Source: Achromobacter pestifer (GTDB taxonomy: Bacteria > Pseudomonadota > Gammaproteobacteria > Burkholderiales > Burkholderiaceae_B). From it: a stretch of DNA of 64,000 nucleotides. The notes below the pieces were generated by a model. It did not search any database, was not told the origin of the DNA, and was given only the letters and a program-made list of their open reading frames with translations. The stretch is from positions 1,178,001-1,242,000 of the forward strand of contig NZ_CP053985.1 in assembly GCF_013267355.1 (NCBI RefSeq), read 5' to 3'. Below, in pieces: positions 28,180 through 36,116 of this stretch (its first letter is position 1; each line of letters opens with the position of its first letter). A program made the translations under genes and the position numbers.

Positions 28180-29373
28180 CTAGTCCGCGTAGAAACTTCC
28201 CATGATTCCGTCCATGGCGGGCAAAGACCGTTTATACAGGGCCGCCGCTTGCTCGGCGGTTTGGCCGCTCGCGACGCAAGTCAGCATCCAAACGTGCGAC
28301 GGTGTTAGGTGCATTCGGGTCTGCGCCACGTTGTACTTGAATACGGCATGGGTCCCATCGAATTTGTAGACGGCGCGTTGCGCGGCTTGGTTGGCGATGT
28401 TGACGCCACTGCGCTCCAGGAATTCAAGGGCTTCGCTGGAGGACTTCAACCAGTCGCGCCAAGTGGCTTCCGCCCAGAGCGGCGCGTGTTCTCCGGCATT
28501 CAATACCAAGCGACCGGCGGCGTCGATTAGATTGATCAGGCAATTGACGGGTTCGCCTTGCTCGTTGCTCGGCGCGAGAAGCCTGAGCGACATCGTCGAA
28601 GGCTGGGCCGGCGCTTCGCTCACCCGCCAACCGGTTGGAATCCACACGCCCTGCGCTCCGCTTGGGAATATATATAGGGTATGGCCCTCGCGTTCCTTTC
28701 CGGCCGCGGCGGACCCGCTGCTTGCGGACAAACCCAACTGGACGTGCACACTATCAAAAACCTTGGTGAAATCAGCCCGGCTGCTGCGGTAAACGGAGGA
28801 GACGGCGGCCGGATCCGGGGTTCGCGCTGCGCAGTTCACTTGCACGGCGCCGTCGGCGGACAAATAGCTTCGCTCTTCTATCTTTACGTGTCGCGGCGTA
28901 TTGTCGTTCCATTTGCGCGCGCTCGCGGTCATCGACACTTGCTGCACTCGCATGCCGGAAGCCGACCATGCCTTGGTCTGCAAAATATCCACCGATTCAA
29001 AAGGGCCGTGAAAATGGCGCTTCCAATCCTCGGTGGACCATTGCGCCTTTTGCCGCATCTCCGGTGGCACGACGTTGCTGCCCTTTGTCCATGGCCGCGT
29101 ATCGACAAGAATGGTGCATTGCGCCACGGCGCCATTGGGCAAGCGAGGCGCGAAGAACAGCGAAACCCAGAGTCCCGGCGCCGCCTCGCCTGCCGAAATG
29201 CTCTGCCACCCCGCCGGTTGCGTCAGCGTGACACGACCTTGGGCGATCTGGACGGATTCATCTGCCTTGGCCAAATGCGGGGCAGGCGTGCCGGGTGCAT
29301 GCTGCGCCTGCAGCGGCGTAAGGCCGGCGGCGATTGAAACAAGGCAAGCCAACGGTGCACGCAAGAAACGCAT
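28180..29373 (-). CDS. Exported hypothetical protein
   Basis: 397 residues from ATG 29373, which gives a signal peptide (MRFLRAPLACLVSIAAGL...LQAQ). The upstream extension to 29517 has no start support. No domain recognised. The chain has two similar-looking halves: each contains a strand-rich stretch ending in a Cys (QCTILVD near 130 and VNCLINLID near 290), and aromatic-rich segments WQSISAGE...W and GWRVSEAP...W, so an internal duplication is possible. Periplasmic; function unknown. Confidence 0.65.
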   Translation of the reverse strand: MRFLRAPLACLVSIAAGLTPLQAQHAPGTPAPHLAKADESVQIAQGRVTLTQPAGWQSISAGEAAPGLWVSLFFAPRLPNGAVAQCTILVDTRPWTKGSNVVPPEMRQKAQWSTEDWKRHFHGPFESVDILQTKAWSASGMRVQQVSMTASARKWNDNTPRHVKIEERSYLSADGAVQVNCAARTPDPAAVSSVYRSSRADFTKVFDSVHVQLGLSASSGSAAAGKEREGHTLYIFPSGAQGVWIPTGWRVSEAPAQPSTMSLRLLAPSNEQGEPVNCLINLIDAAGRLVLNAGEHAPLWAEATWRDWLKSSSEALEFLERSGVNIANQAAQRAVYKFDGTHAVFKYNVAQTRMHLTPSHVWMLTCVASGQTAEQAAALYKRSLPAMDGIMGSFYAD

Positions 29374-29570
29374 GGATTTACTCAGTAGGGTGATTTCGAA
29401 GCGGAGGTTCGCCAATTTTGGAAGGGAACGACTGCGGGCGTAAATATAGCTCGGGAGCCAGCCCTTTGTCGGAAGGCGCTTTCCGTGTGCAATCAGTGAT
29501 TGATGGCATTGACACATTTATTGCCCACCTCCAAAATTCGCGGCACCTAAGTCAACTTGTTCATATTCCA

Positions 29571-30152
29571 ATGGCCAACTCGAAGTTGTTGCTGCTTTTT
29601 CTTGTTGGAGGTCTGTTGTCGGGATGTTCGTCCGTGAAGATCGTGAGTGATTATTCTGGCCCATCCGATGCAGTTTCTACCATTCGGTTTTCAAATCTGT
29701 CGGCACATGGAGTAGCAGCGGGCAAGTTTGTCGAATCACTCACCTGCGATGGGACTCAGTTCTTGCAAGGCGCCAACGCGCCGGCCGCCAGTATTGGCAT
29801 TGCCATCGAAAACCGCGGGCGGCGTGAACGATACATTGGACTGCAACCGGGAGACCTGAGCACATTTACGGTGGAACGAGGAAAACCCCTCACTGTCTTT
29901 GGTTGGGCCATGACGGTCAGTTCGATAGAACTAGTAAATTGCAGGGTGCAGGTAACCTTCGTTCCAAAAGAACCGGAATATCAGGTCGCATTTAGAACAA
30001 CGTCAGGATTGTCGAAATGTGGTTTCACGTTCGAGACGGCAGCCGGCGAACCCGCAGCTGGTGTAAGTCGGTCCTACGTTGCCGGCGGCGTTGCGGACGG
30101 CCCCTATTGCACGGCACTTAGCGAGGCCGAAAAGCGGCAACTAGGATTGTAG
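29571..30152 (+). CDS. Putative lipoprotein
   Basis: 193 residues. Type II signal peptide with lipobox LLSG-C19, followed by SSVKIVSDYS. ATG 29571 gives this signal; the longer reading from 29418 hides it. The mature region is beta-rich with four more cysteines; no family recognised. Its base composition is visibly more AT-rich than neighbouring core genes. Ends just before the second 55-base repeat and a strong terminator. Confidence 0.65.
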   Translation: MANSKLLLLFLVGGLLSGCSSVKIVSDYSGPSDAVSTIRFSNLSAHGVAAGKFVESLTCDGTQFLQGANAPAASIGIAIENRGRRERYIGLQPGDLSTFTVERGKPLTVFGWAMTVSSIELVNCRVQVTFVPKEPEYQVAFRTTSGLSKCGFTFETAAGEPAAGVSRSYVAGGVADGPYCTALSEAEKRQLGL

Positions 30153-30201
30153 GCGTCGAGACGCTTCCATATACGGCTCCAGGGTGATGGCGGGCTAAGA
30201 A

Positions 30202-30256
30202 GCGTGAAGCTGACGCCATATCCCGGGCTGGTTTAACGCCAGCCCGCCAAACCAAA
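30202..30256 (+). repeat. 55-base direct repeat, copy 2
   Basis: Counterpart of 27650-27704, same orientation, seven mismatches by eye. This copy can fold its middle part (GGGCTGG/CCAGCCC). It directly abuts a terminator hairpin. The two copies bracket three hypothetical genes. Confidence 0.7.
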
Positions 30257-30291
30257 CTGGCCGCCCTATCAGGGCGGCCAGTCCATTTTTC
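30257..30291 (+). terminator. Intrinsic terminator
   Basis: CTGGCCGCCC-TATCA-GGGCGGCCAG hairpin (30257-30281) followed by TCCATTTTTC, a good rho-independent pattern for the plus strand, 105 bases after the lipoprotein stop. Confidence 0.8.
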
Positions 30292-30492
30292 TTGGGCCGC
30301 CCTTAGTGGAGGGAGCATACGGGAGGACAACCTCCAATCAAAAACGCCCGCCAGAATTCAGGATGGAACTACGAGTGGCATTCACGTAAGTGATGACGGT
30401 TTTCGGCCCCTAGCGGACTCGCACCCGACAAAGGTTTACGACTGCGTCGCAACAGTAGCGGTCATACGAAATGCTCGCTTTCCATCCCATGA

Positions 30493-30921
30493 CTATTGAC
30501 GAGGCGCTTGGCGTCGCTCGGCATATGCTTTAAGTGATTGCATGGTTTGAGGAAGCCCCTCCCGAATCTGCTTGGCAACGCGTGGCCCGAAGAGAACCGC
30601 AAGGGCGCCAGAGAACCACACGCGATGAGCGACTTCCGAGCCGCCAGCCACCGGCGAAACCGTGTGCTCGAAGTGCATGCGGAACAGTGGGATGTAGCCC
30701 TCTACGGTGAACGATCGGCCCTCGGAGCGCTCTGTGACGACCATGGGCACGCCCATACCCTTGCGGGGAACTATCCGGCCCCTTGTTCCAACTACGAATG
30801 GCCCGTTCAATTGGGCTTGCTTAGTGTCCGGGTCCCAAAGGTGCCATCGGTCGACTTCGCTCCAAATGTGGTCGATGACCCCGGGAGGCACTGCGATGTG
30901 GATGCGTTCTTCGATATGCAT
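30493..30921 (-). CDS. SRPBCC-family (START/polyketide-cyclase-like) protein
   Basis: 142 residues. SRPBCC fold pattern: a first strand (ERIHIAVPPGVIDHIWSEVDRWHLWDP), a central sheet, and a C-terminal helix with MQSLKAYAER. These proteins bind hydrophobic ligands. AGGAG lies eleven bases before ATG 30921. Single gene; ligand unknown. Alternative: uncharacterised polyketide_cyc2 member. Confidence 0.75.
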   Translation of the reverse strand: MHIEERIHIAVPPGVIDHIWSEVDRWHLWDPDTKQAQLNGPFVVGTRGRIVPRKGMGVPMVVTERSEGRSFTVEGYIPLFRMHFEHTVSPVAGGSEVAHRVWFSGALAVLFGPRVAKQIREGLPQTMQSLKAYAERRQAPRQ

Positions 30922-31113
30922 GAACGGGCTTACTCCTGACGATATTTATGTGGCAGCAATCATATGCTGCCAGTCTGCCAAGAATAAATGCGCGTATTGG
31001 CCGATAAGACACCATGCGGCAGGTATCGACCTTAGAAATCCCGGCCGTAGTCGCCAACGAGACCCTCTACGCTCCGACAGCCCGTTCCAGGGGCAGGGTA
31101 AAATTCGCCCCCC

Positions 31114-32169
31114 ATGCGCTACTCCGACTTCGACCAACGCCTCGCCGCTCTCGGCGCCCTGCCCGTCCATCGTGGCCGGGTCATGCGCGTCTGGCTGCAA
31201 GGGCAAGCGCTCGACACCGGCACGCGACGGCGGAGCGCCGAGCACTTTCTGCCTCTCGCGCTGCGCGATGCCGTGCCCGCCTTGACCGCAGAGCTGGACG
31301 CCCTCGCCCGCGTCTGCTCCGAACACGCCGGCAACGACGGCTCGCGCTTGCTGGTCGAACTCGCCGACGGGCAGATGGTGGAAAGCGTGCTGTTGCCGCG
31401 CGATGGACTTTGCGTCTCGACCCAAGTCGGCTGCGCGGTCGGCTGCCGCTTCTGCATGACCGGCAAGAGCGGCCTGATCCGCCAGGTCACGAGCATGGAA
31501 ATCCTAGCCCAAGTCGTGCTGGCGCGGCGTCTGCGCGCGGTGAAGAAAGTGGTCTTCATGGGCATGGGCGAACCGGCGCACAACCTCGACAACGTGCTCG
31601 AAGCCATCGACCTGCTCGGCACCGAAGGCAATATCGGCCACAAGAATCTCGTGTTCTCCACCGTGGGCGACCCGCGCGTGTTCGAAGCCCTGCCGCAACA
31701 GCGCGTCAAGCCCGCGCTGGCGCTGTCGCTGCACACGACCAAGGCCGAATTGCGCGCCCACCTGCTGCCACGCGCGCCGAAAATCACGCCGGAAGAACTG
31801 ATCGAACTGGGCGAGAGATACGCTCGCGACACCGACTACCCGATCCAGTATCAATGGACGCTGCTCAAGGGCATCAACGACGGCGACGACGAACTCGATG
31901 CCGTCGTGCGTCTGCTCAAGGGCAAGTACGGCGTGCTCAACGTCATTCCCTTCAATAGCCTCGAAGGTGACGACTACCAGCGCCCCGATACCGAGCGCAT
32001 CCGCGAGATCGTCGGCTCCCTGCAAAGCCGTGGCGTGCTGACCAAGGTGAGGAATAGCGCCGGGCAGGACGTGGACGGCGGCTGCGGCCAGTTGCGCGCT
32101 CGCGCCGTTGGCGCGGAGCAGGTGGTCGAACTGCGGCGCACGCGCATTGCAAAGCAGGAAGCCGCCTAG
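31114..32169 (+). CDS. RlmN/Cfr-family radical SAM methyltransferase paralogue
   Basis: 351 residues. Radical SAM cluster C107-x3-C111-x2-C114 (VGCAVGCRFC), GMGEPAHN (150-157), and both methyl-transfer cysteines: C100 (GLCVSTQVGC) and C324 (GGCGQLR). All RlmN/Cfr catalytic residues are therefore present. These enzymes methylate A2503 of 23S rRNA. It is somewhat shorter than canonical RlmN, and its setting inside an accessory islet (not next to ndk, pilW or ispG genes as for housekeeping rlmN) suggests a second copy. No strong ribosome binding site. Whether it acts at C2 (RlmN) or C8 (Cfr) is not decidable here. Confidence 0.85.
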   Translation: MRYSDFDQRLAALGALPVHRGRVMRVWLQGQALDTGTRRRSAEHFLPLALRDAVPALTAELDALARVCSEHAGNDGSRLLVELADGQMVESVLLPRDGLCVSTQVGCAVGCRFCMTGKSGLIRQVTSMEILAQVVLARRLRAVKKVVFMGMGEPAHNLDNVLEAIDLLGTEGNIGHKNLVFSTVGDPRVFEALPQQRVKPALALSLHTTKAELRAHLLPRAPKITPEELIELGERYARDTDYPIQYQWTLLKGINDGDDELDAVVRLLKGKYGVLNVIPFNSLEGDDYQRPDTERIREIVGSLQSRGVLTKVRNSAGQDVDGGCGQLRARAVGAEQVVELRRTRIAKQEAA

Positions 32170-32197
32170 GCCACGACTATTTACGCAATAAGACCAA

Positions 32198-32581
32198 ATG
32201 AACGTAAGAGCATTATGCAGCGCTTCGCTAGTGGTGGTGGCGCTAGCCCAAACATCGCCATCCTTTGCGCAAAATATCAACGGGAAGAATCTCTTTACAC
32301 AGCGATGTGCCATGTGCCACGGAGCAGATCTCAAAGCGACGGGACCTTTGGCCAAGAAAAGCAATCCCCCCACACCTGATCTGACCACCGCCGCCTTCAA
32401 AAAGCGACTCAATGATTACCCGGGCGTTATTGTTTCGTCGGTAATACTTCGTCCAAATGGAGACTTGATTCCAAGAACTTTGCGGCAGAATGGCGTGAAG
32501 CTGGCGTCGCACGCTTGGACGGTGCAGGATTTTCGCGATCTGAATAAATACATGAGTGATGCAATTTCAAAAAGTCGATGA
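32198..32581 (+). CDS. Small c-type cytochrome
   Basis: 127 residues, signal peptide to about residue 25 (SPSFAQ). One heme-binding site CAMCH (37-41), just after the N-terminal helix as in class I cytochrome c; a distal Met may be M119 (LNKYM). Periplasmic electron carrier, partner unknown. AT-richer than core genes. Confidence 0.82.
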   Translation: MNVRALCSASLVVVALAQTSPSFAQNINGKNLFTQRCAMCHGADLKATGPLAKKSNPPTPDLTTAAFKKRLNDYPGVIVSSVILRPNGDLIPRTLRQNGVKLASHAWTVQDFRDLNKYMSDAISKSR

Positions 32582-32729
32582 TTTTTAGGCAAGAACCTTT
32601 TTGCCTGTCGACTGAAAAAACAATCTATTGCCGTGCTCCGAGGCGAGCAATCGAACATTCAATTCGTTGAACCCGCCACAATGCTCCTCATGCACAATCT
32701 CAGTGTTTCGCACCAGGATCTCTAAAGCA

Positions 32730-33167
32730 ATGACCGCAGTCCCCCACACTGGCCTGGAAATCAGGCGACTGACCCCGGCTGAATGGAGCCACGCATACCC
32801 TGTCATCGCGCAACTCCGCTCTCTTGACGAGGCAGAGTTCCTCGAGCGGGCCCGTCGGCAATCATTTTCGGGCTACGAGCTGGCGGCCGCCTTCCGTGAC
32901 GGGAAGATCATTGGCGTGATAGGCATGAGACCCGTCCGTACGCTGGCGCGTGGGGCGCACCTGCATGTCGATGACCTCGTTGTGGATGGGGCGGTGCGCG
33001 GAAGCGGCGCAGGCCGCGCCTTGATGGAATATGCCGAGAGAGATGCCCGTGCCCGCGGCATGACCGCGGTGTTTCTTGATGCGCGCCCTGATGCCATACC
33101 GTTCTATGAGCGAGAGAAATACCTGCTGCATCCCGCGCCATCAATGAAAAAGGTTCTGGCGCCCTGA
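32730..33167 (+). CDS. GNAT-family acetyltransferase
   Basis: 145 residues from ATG 32730. The acetyl-CoA-binding strand/loop reads VDDLVVDGAVRGSGAGRALM, followed by ERDARARGMTAVFLDARPDAIPFYERE, the standard GNAT C-terminal pattern. Substrate unknown. The longer frame from 32628 lacks start support. Confidence 0.85.
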   Translation: MTAVPHTGLEIRRLTPAEWSHAYPVIAQLRSLDEAEFLERARRQSFSGYELAAAFRDGKIIGVIGMRPVRTLARGAHLHVDDLVVDGAVRGSGAGRALMEYAERDARARGMTAVFLDARPDAIPFYEREKYLLHPAPSMKKVLAP

Positions 33168-33253
33168 CGGCAAGCCCGTCGACACCGAGGTCAACGTGGA
33201 TCGCCTACGCCGTCGACCATGAATTTCCAGAGGGATAGGCCGCCTCAGCGCGC

Positions 33254-34201
33254 TCAGGCCTCCAACTGCACATGCTCAATGCGGTCCCGCCCGTTGTTCT
33301 TGGCCGCATATAGCTGCTGGTCCACGGCTCTTATGAAACCGGCACGGTCCGCCTGCCCGCCAGGCATCATCGTGCCTGCTCCGATGCTGACAGTGACGCG
33401 CCTGCCGTGCGGTGACAACGCATGCACGATAGCCTTCTTCTGGAGTAATCGCTGGCAGCGTTCAGCGACCTTTCGCGCGACTTCGGCATCGGCTTCGGGC
33501 AGCAGCACAACAAACTCTTCCCCCCCATATCGCGCAACCAGATCGCGTGGGCCGTCCAGCGCCAGACTCAAGGTCTGGGCAATATCCACCAGGCACAGGT
33601 CGCCCTGGGTGTGACCATATAAATCGTTGTACTGCTTGAAAAAATCGACGTCGAACAACAATACGGACAGGGGTTGGCGTTCGCTGCGCGCGCGCTCCCA
33701 CTCCAATTCAAAGCCAGTATCGAAGCGGCGTCGGTTGGCAATATTGGTCAAGCCATCCTTGAAGGATAGGACCTCCAATTCCTTTTGCAGGCTCAACAGC
33801 TTTTCCTCGGTCTTCTTGCGTTCGGTGATGTCGAACATGAAGCCGATCAGCGCTTGAACTTCGCCACTGTCATTGCGCACGACGTGTACAACGTCGCGAA
33901 TCCATACGTAACCATTGTCCTTGGTCAGCGCCCGGTAGTCAGCCTCGTGGTCGACGCCAGCCTGGGACTGGCTGACGCAGAAATTCACCACATACTCACG
34001 ATCCTCTGGATGCATGCGCATGGCCCAGTCCTCCACGCTCACCCAGCTTTCAGCGTTCCAGCCCAGCAACGCCTCGATCTGGGGGCCGATATAGGCGAAC
34101 TTCATCGTGGCCCAATCGATCTTCCAAGGAATCGCCTTGGTCGACTCCAGCAGGGTTCTGTACACCGCGCTGTCATCAAGAAGCGTGCTTTCGCCGGACA
34201 T
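33254..34201 (-). CDS. PAS-GGDEF diguanylate cyclase
   Basis: 315 residues. PAS domain about 10-130 (PAC end FMFDITERKK), then GGDEF domain from about 145 with ARYGGEEF (226-230 GGEEF) and SFKDGLTNIANRRRFD. Makes cyclic di-GMP. The inhibitory I-site RxxD is not present: the position reads GPRD with Gly where Arg should be, so product inhibition may be absent. ATG 34201 follows a weak GAGG. Cytoplasmic; no membrane segment. Confidence 0.88.
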   Translation of the reverse strand: MSGESTLLDDSAVYRTLLESTKAIPWKIDWATMKFAYIGPQIEALLGWNAESWVSVEDWAMRMHPEDREYVVNFCVSQSQAGVDHEADYRALTKDNGYVWIRDVVHVVRNDSGEVQALIGFMFDITERKKTEEKLLSLQKELEVLSFKDGLTNIANRRRFDTGFELEWERARSERQPLSVLLFDVDFFKQYNDLYGHTQGDLCLVDIAQTLSLALDGPRDLVARYGGEEFVVLLPEADAEVARKVAERCQRLLQKKAIVHALSPHGRRVTVSIGAGTMMPGGQADRAGFIRAVDQQLYAAKNNGRDRIEHVQLEA

Positions 34202-34254
34202 GCCCAAACCATCCTCGAGCCAAATGAACGGGCCACTTTAGCCTGAATCCGTCG

Positions 34255-34294
34255 GCTGCGGTGGTTTGCGCGGCGGGCGCCAAGAGGGACGCGT
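34255..34294 (+). pseudogene. Remnant of an EamA transporter 3' end
   Basis: In frame these bases encode AAVVCAAGAKRDA, very close to AAVVCVAGAKRYA at the end of the intact exporter (27591-27630). By eye, 33 of 40 bases match, and most differences are at third codon positions, pointing to a coding origin rather than chance. No further exporter sequence precedes it. An in-frame stop and hairpin (34294-34326) follow at once. Confidence 0.6.
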
Positions 34295-34326
34295 CATGAA
34301 AGGCCACACTTGGCGGCCTTTCATGA
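34294..34326. terminator. Twelve-base inverted repeat, likely bidirectional terminator
   Basis: TCATGAAAGGCC and GGCCTTTCATGA flank a nine-base loop. It lies just downstream of the exporter remnant (plus strand) and six bases after the stop of the hydrolase (minus strand). No long T-run, but the CTTTC stretch is helpful; the perfect stem makes a terminator likely. Confidence 0.6.
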
Positions 34327-34331
34327 ATCGT

Positions 34332-35204
34332 TCAAGGCGCCAACACCTCGATAATCCGGCGACCGATGTATCCCGCATGCGTCTCGAGCGCAAAGTGCCC
34401 GGTATCCAACAACTCAACCTGCGCGTCCGGATTGTCCCGCTTGAACGCCTCGGCGCCGGGCGGAATGAAGAACGGATCGTGGCGCCCCCAGATGGCGAGC
34501 GTCGGCACTTTCGCCGCGCGGAAAAACGCCTGGAATTCCGGATACCGCTTCAGGTTGTTGGCGTAGTCCAGAAACAGATCGAGTTGGATTTCCTTGTTGC
34601 CCGGCCGTTCAAGCAGCGCGGCATCGAGCGTGTAGCTTTCCGGAGCCACGTCGTCCGGATTGGCGACGCCATGCACGTACTGCCACTTCGTTCCCTCCAG
34701 ATTCAGCACGGCATCCGCGATGACCTGCCGGTTGGCGGCAGTCGGCTCTGCCCAGTAGGCGCGGACTGGCGCCCAGGCATCCCCCAGACCCTCGAGATAC
34801 GCGTTGCCATTCTGCGAGACCAGGCCGGTCACCCGCTCAGGGTGGGCCAGCGCCAGGCGCAGCCCGGTGGGTGCCCCGTAGTCGAAAACGTACAGCGCAT
34901 AGCGTTCGAGACCCAGCGCATCGACGAACGCGCCGAGCGACACGGCCAGGTCGTCAAACGTGTACCGGTAACGGCGCCCCTCGGGCACTTCGGTGAAGCC
35001 GAAGCCGGGCAGGTCCGGGGCAATCACGTGAAAGCGCGTCGCCAGAATCGGGATCAGGTTGCGGAATTGATGCGAGGAACTGGGAAAACCGTGCAGAAGC
35101 AGCAGCACGGGCGCGTCGGGATCGCCCGCCACGCGATAGAAAAAATCCAGACCGTCGGCTTGCAAGCGACGCGTTTGGATCTGGTTTTCAGGGATGCTGG
35201 ACAT
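34332..35204 (-). CDS. Alpha/beta hydrolase, haloalkane dehalogenase/epoxide hydrolase type
   Basis: 290 residues from ATG 35204 (GGAG seven bases before). HGFP oxyanion motif (38-41), aspartate nucleophile D108 in VFDYGAP, and catalytic His270 (DTGHFALETH). An Asp nucleophile instead of Ser points to dehalogenase or epoxide hydrolase chemistry, and PDLPGFGFTE is common to both. Cytoplasmic. A good promoter (TTGACA, 17 bases, AAGAAT) with an operator-like element lies upstream; the CGNR regulator downstream of it on the same strand probably controls it. Confidence 0.82.
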   Translation of the reverse strand: MSSIPENQIQTRRLQADGLDFFYRVAGDPDAPVLLLLHGFPSSSHQFRNLIPILATRFHVIAPDLPGFGFTEVPEGRRYRYTFDDLAVSLGAFVDALGLERYALYVFDYGAPTGLRLALAHPERVTGLVSQNGNAYLEGLGDAWAPVRAYWAEPTAANRQVIADAVLNLEGTKWQYVHGVANPDDVAPESYTLDAALLERPGNKEIQLDLFLDYANNLKRYPEFQAFFRAAKVPTLAIWGRHDPFFIPPGAEAFKRDNPDAQVELLDTGHFALETHAGYIGRRIIEVLAP

Positions 35205-35263
35205 GACGATCTCCGGGTTCAAGGACTGGATCAATGGCCAAATTCCTACTGGCTGTGGAAGCC

Positions 35264-35311
35264 ATTCTTCTTCGTTTTAAGTAACCTGTCAATTTACTTT
35301 TTACTGGTTAC
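35264..35311 (-). promoter_or_regulatory. Promoter and operator-like element for the hydrolase gene
   Basis: On the minus strand, TTGACA (35287-35292) and AAGAAT (35264-35269) are separated by 17 bases. The 31-base element 35281-35311, bounded by GTAACC and GGTTAC, covers the -35 box; a related 31-base element lies at 35993-36023 before the CGNR gene. Confidence 0.6.
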
Positions 35312-35349
35312 CAAAATAGATGAAAGCTATGACCGGGAGAGGTGCATCC

Positions 35350-35375
35350 AAAAAAATCCGGCCAGAGCGGCCGGA
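35350..35375 (-). terminator. Intrinsic terminator of the CGNR regulator gene
   Basis: Minus strand: TCCGGCC-GCTCT-GGCCGGA followed by a run of seven T. Located 20 bases after the stop of the regulator gene. Textbook rho-independent terminator. Confidence 0.9.
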
Positions 35376-35394
35376 CGGATGGGCGAAGCAGAAC

Positions 35395-35973
35395 TCAGGA
35401 GGCCGCGTCCTGGGCTTCTCTCTGGCGAAAGGCCGCCACTTTGTGGCGGTTGCCGCACAGCGCCATGCTGCACCACCTCCGGCGATGGGATCGCGTGCGG
35501 TCATAGAACCAGAGGGAACAGATCGGGCTCTCGCATTTGCGCACCAGGTCGAAATCCCCATGCACGAGCAAATCGGCGGCCGCCTCCGCGGCGGGAAGCA
35601 GCCATTGATCAGGCGTAGCCGCCTCATAGCGGCGCGCCAGGCCGGGCGCACCCGCCACAATGGCCACCTCGAGGTGGCTGCCGCCGGCTGCGAGCGCCTG
35701 GTTGAGCGCATTGAGCTTGAGCGGCAATCCCCCCTTTCTTTGCGCGACCAACGCGCGCACGGTCTCGCGCAAGGCTCGCGCGGATTCGAGCAGGCCCCTG
35801 GGCGCCTTGCGCTGGGCGGGCGCAAAGCCCGAAGCTTGCAGCCAGGCCCGCACGTCGTCGTCCGATTGCAGACGGTCGCGAGGACCGTCGTCGGATTGTT
35901 CGATGGTGTTGATCAGATCCAGGGCGGCGTGGTCGCCCAGCAGGCGGAATTCGGACGTTGGGGTGGTGGTCAT
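35395..35973 (-). CDS. CGNR zinc-finger (ABATE-domain) transcriptional regulator
   Basis: 192 residues from ATG 35973. N-terminal ABATE domain (FRLLGDHAALDLINTI), then zinc-finger cysteines C147, C152, C168, C173 with the family's CGNR at 173-176 (ALCGNRHK) and the DRTRSHRRRWCS basic segment. Predicted stress-type DNA-binding regulator. The longer frame to 36057 is less likely: GGAG precedes ATG 35973. The same 31-base motif lies in front of this gene and of the hydrolase, which argues for autoregulation and co-control. Confidence 0.85.
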   Translation of the reverse strand: MTTTPTSEFRLLGDHAALDLINTIEQSDDGPRDRLQSDDDVRAWLQASGFAPAQRKAPRGLLESARALRETVRALVAQRKGGLPLKLNALNQALAAGGSHLEVAIVAGAPGLARRYEAATPDQWLLPAAEAAADLLVHGDFDLVRKCESPICSLWFYDRTRSHRRRWCSMALCGNRHKVAAFRQREAQDAAS

Positions 35974-35992
35974 GGTTATCTCCGCCCTCAAT

Positions 35993-36023
35993 GTAACCAC
36001 TAAGTTATTGGCTATCAAGTTAC
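35993..36023 (-). promoter_or_regulatory. Operator-like element before the CGNR gene
   Basis: 31 bases bounded by GTAAC and GTTAC, 20-50 bases before the ATG. Same length as the element at 35281-35311 and, read on the opposite strand, 19 of 31 bases agree, with the ends nearly identical (GTAAC-y-TG and TTA-s-TGGTTAC). Likely binding site of the CGNR regulator or of another shared factor. Confidence 0.6.
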
Positions 36024-36116
36024 GAAAGGCTGCACCATGCCAGCCCTCGCGCGACACCCGCTCCCCGCAAGATCCACACCGTAAACTGACATGCCAAGGA
36101 TCCGTTGGAAAGCCGC

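Larger units (their letters stand above)
30153..30492. other. Intergenic region with repeat and terminator
   Basis: 340 bases between the lipoprotein and the SRPBCC gene. It contains repeat copy 2 (30202-30256) and a bidirectional-looking terminator (30257-30291). The rest, 30292-30492, shows no gene; near 30410 a short stretch (CTAGCGGACTC) resembles part of the 28067-28104 hairpin. Confidence 0.5.

Noticed and set aside
32587..32606. Terminator after the cytochrome c gene
   Set aside because: Only six-base arms (AGGCAA/TTGCCT) and no T-run after it on either strand.
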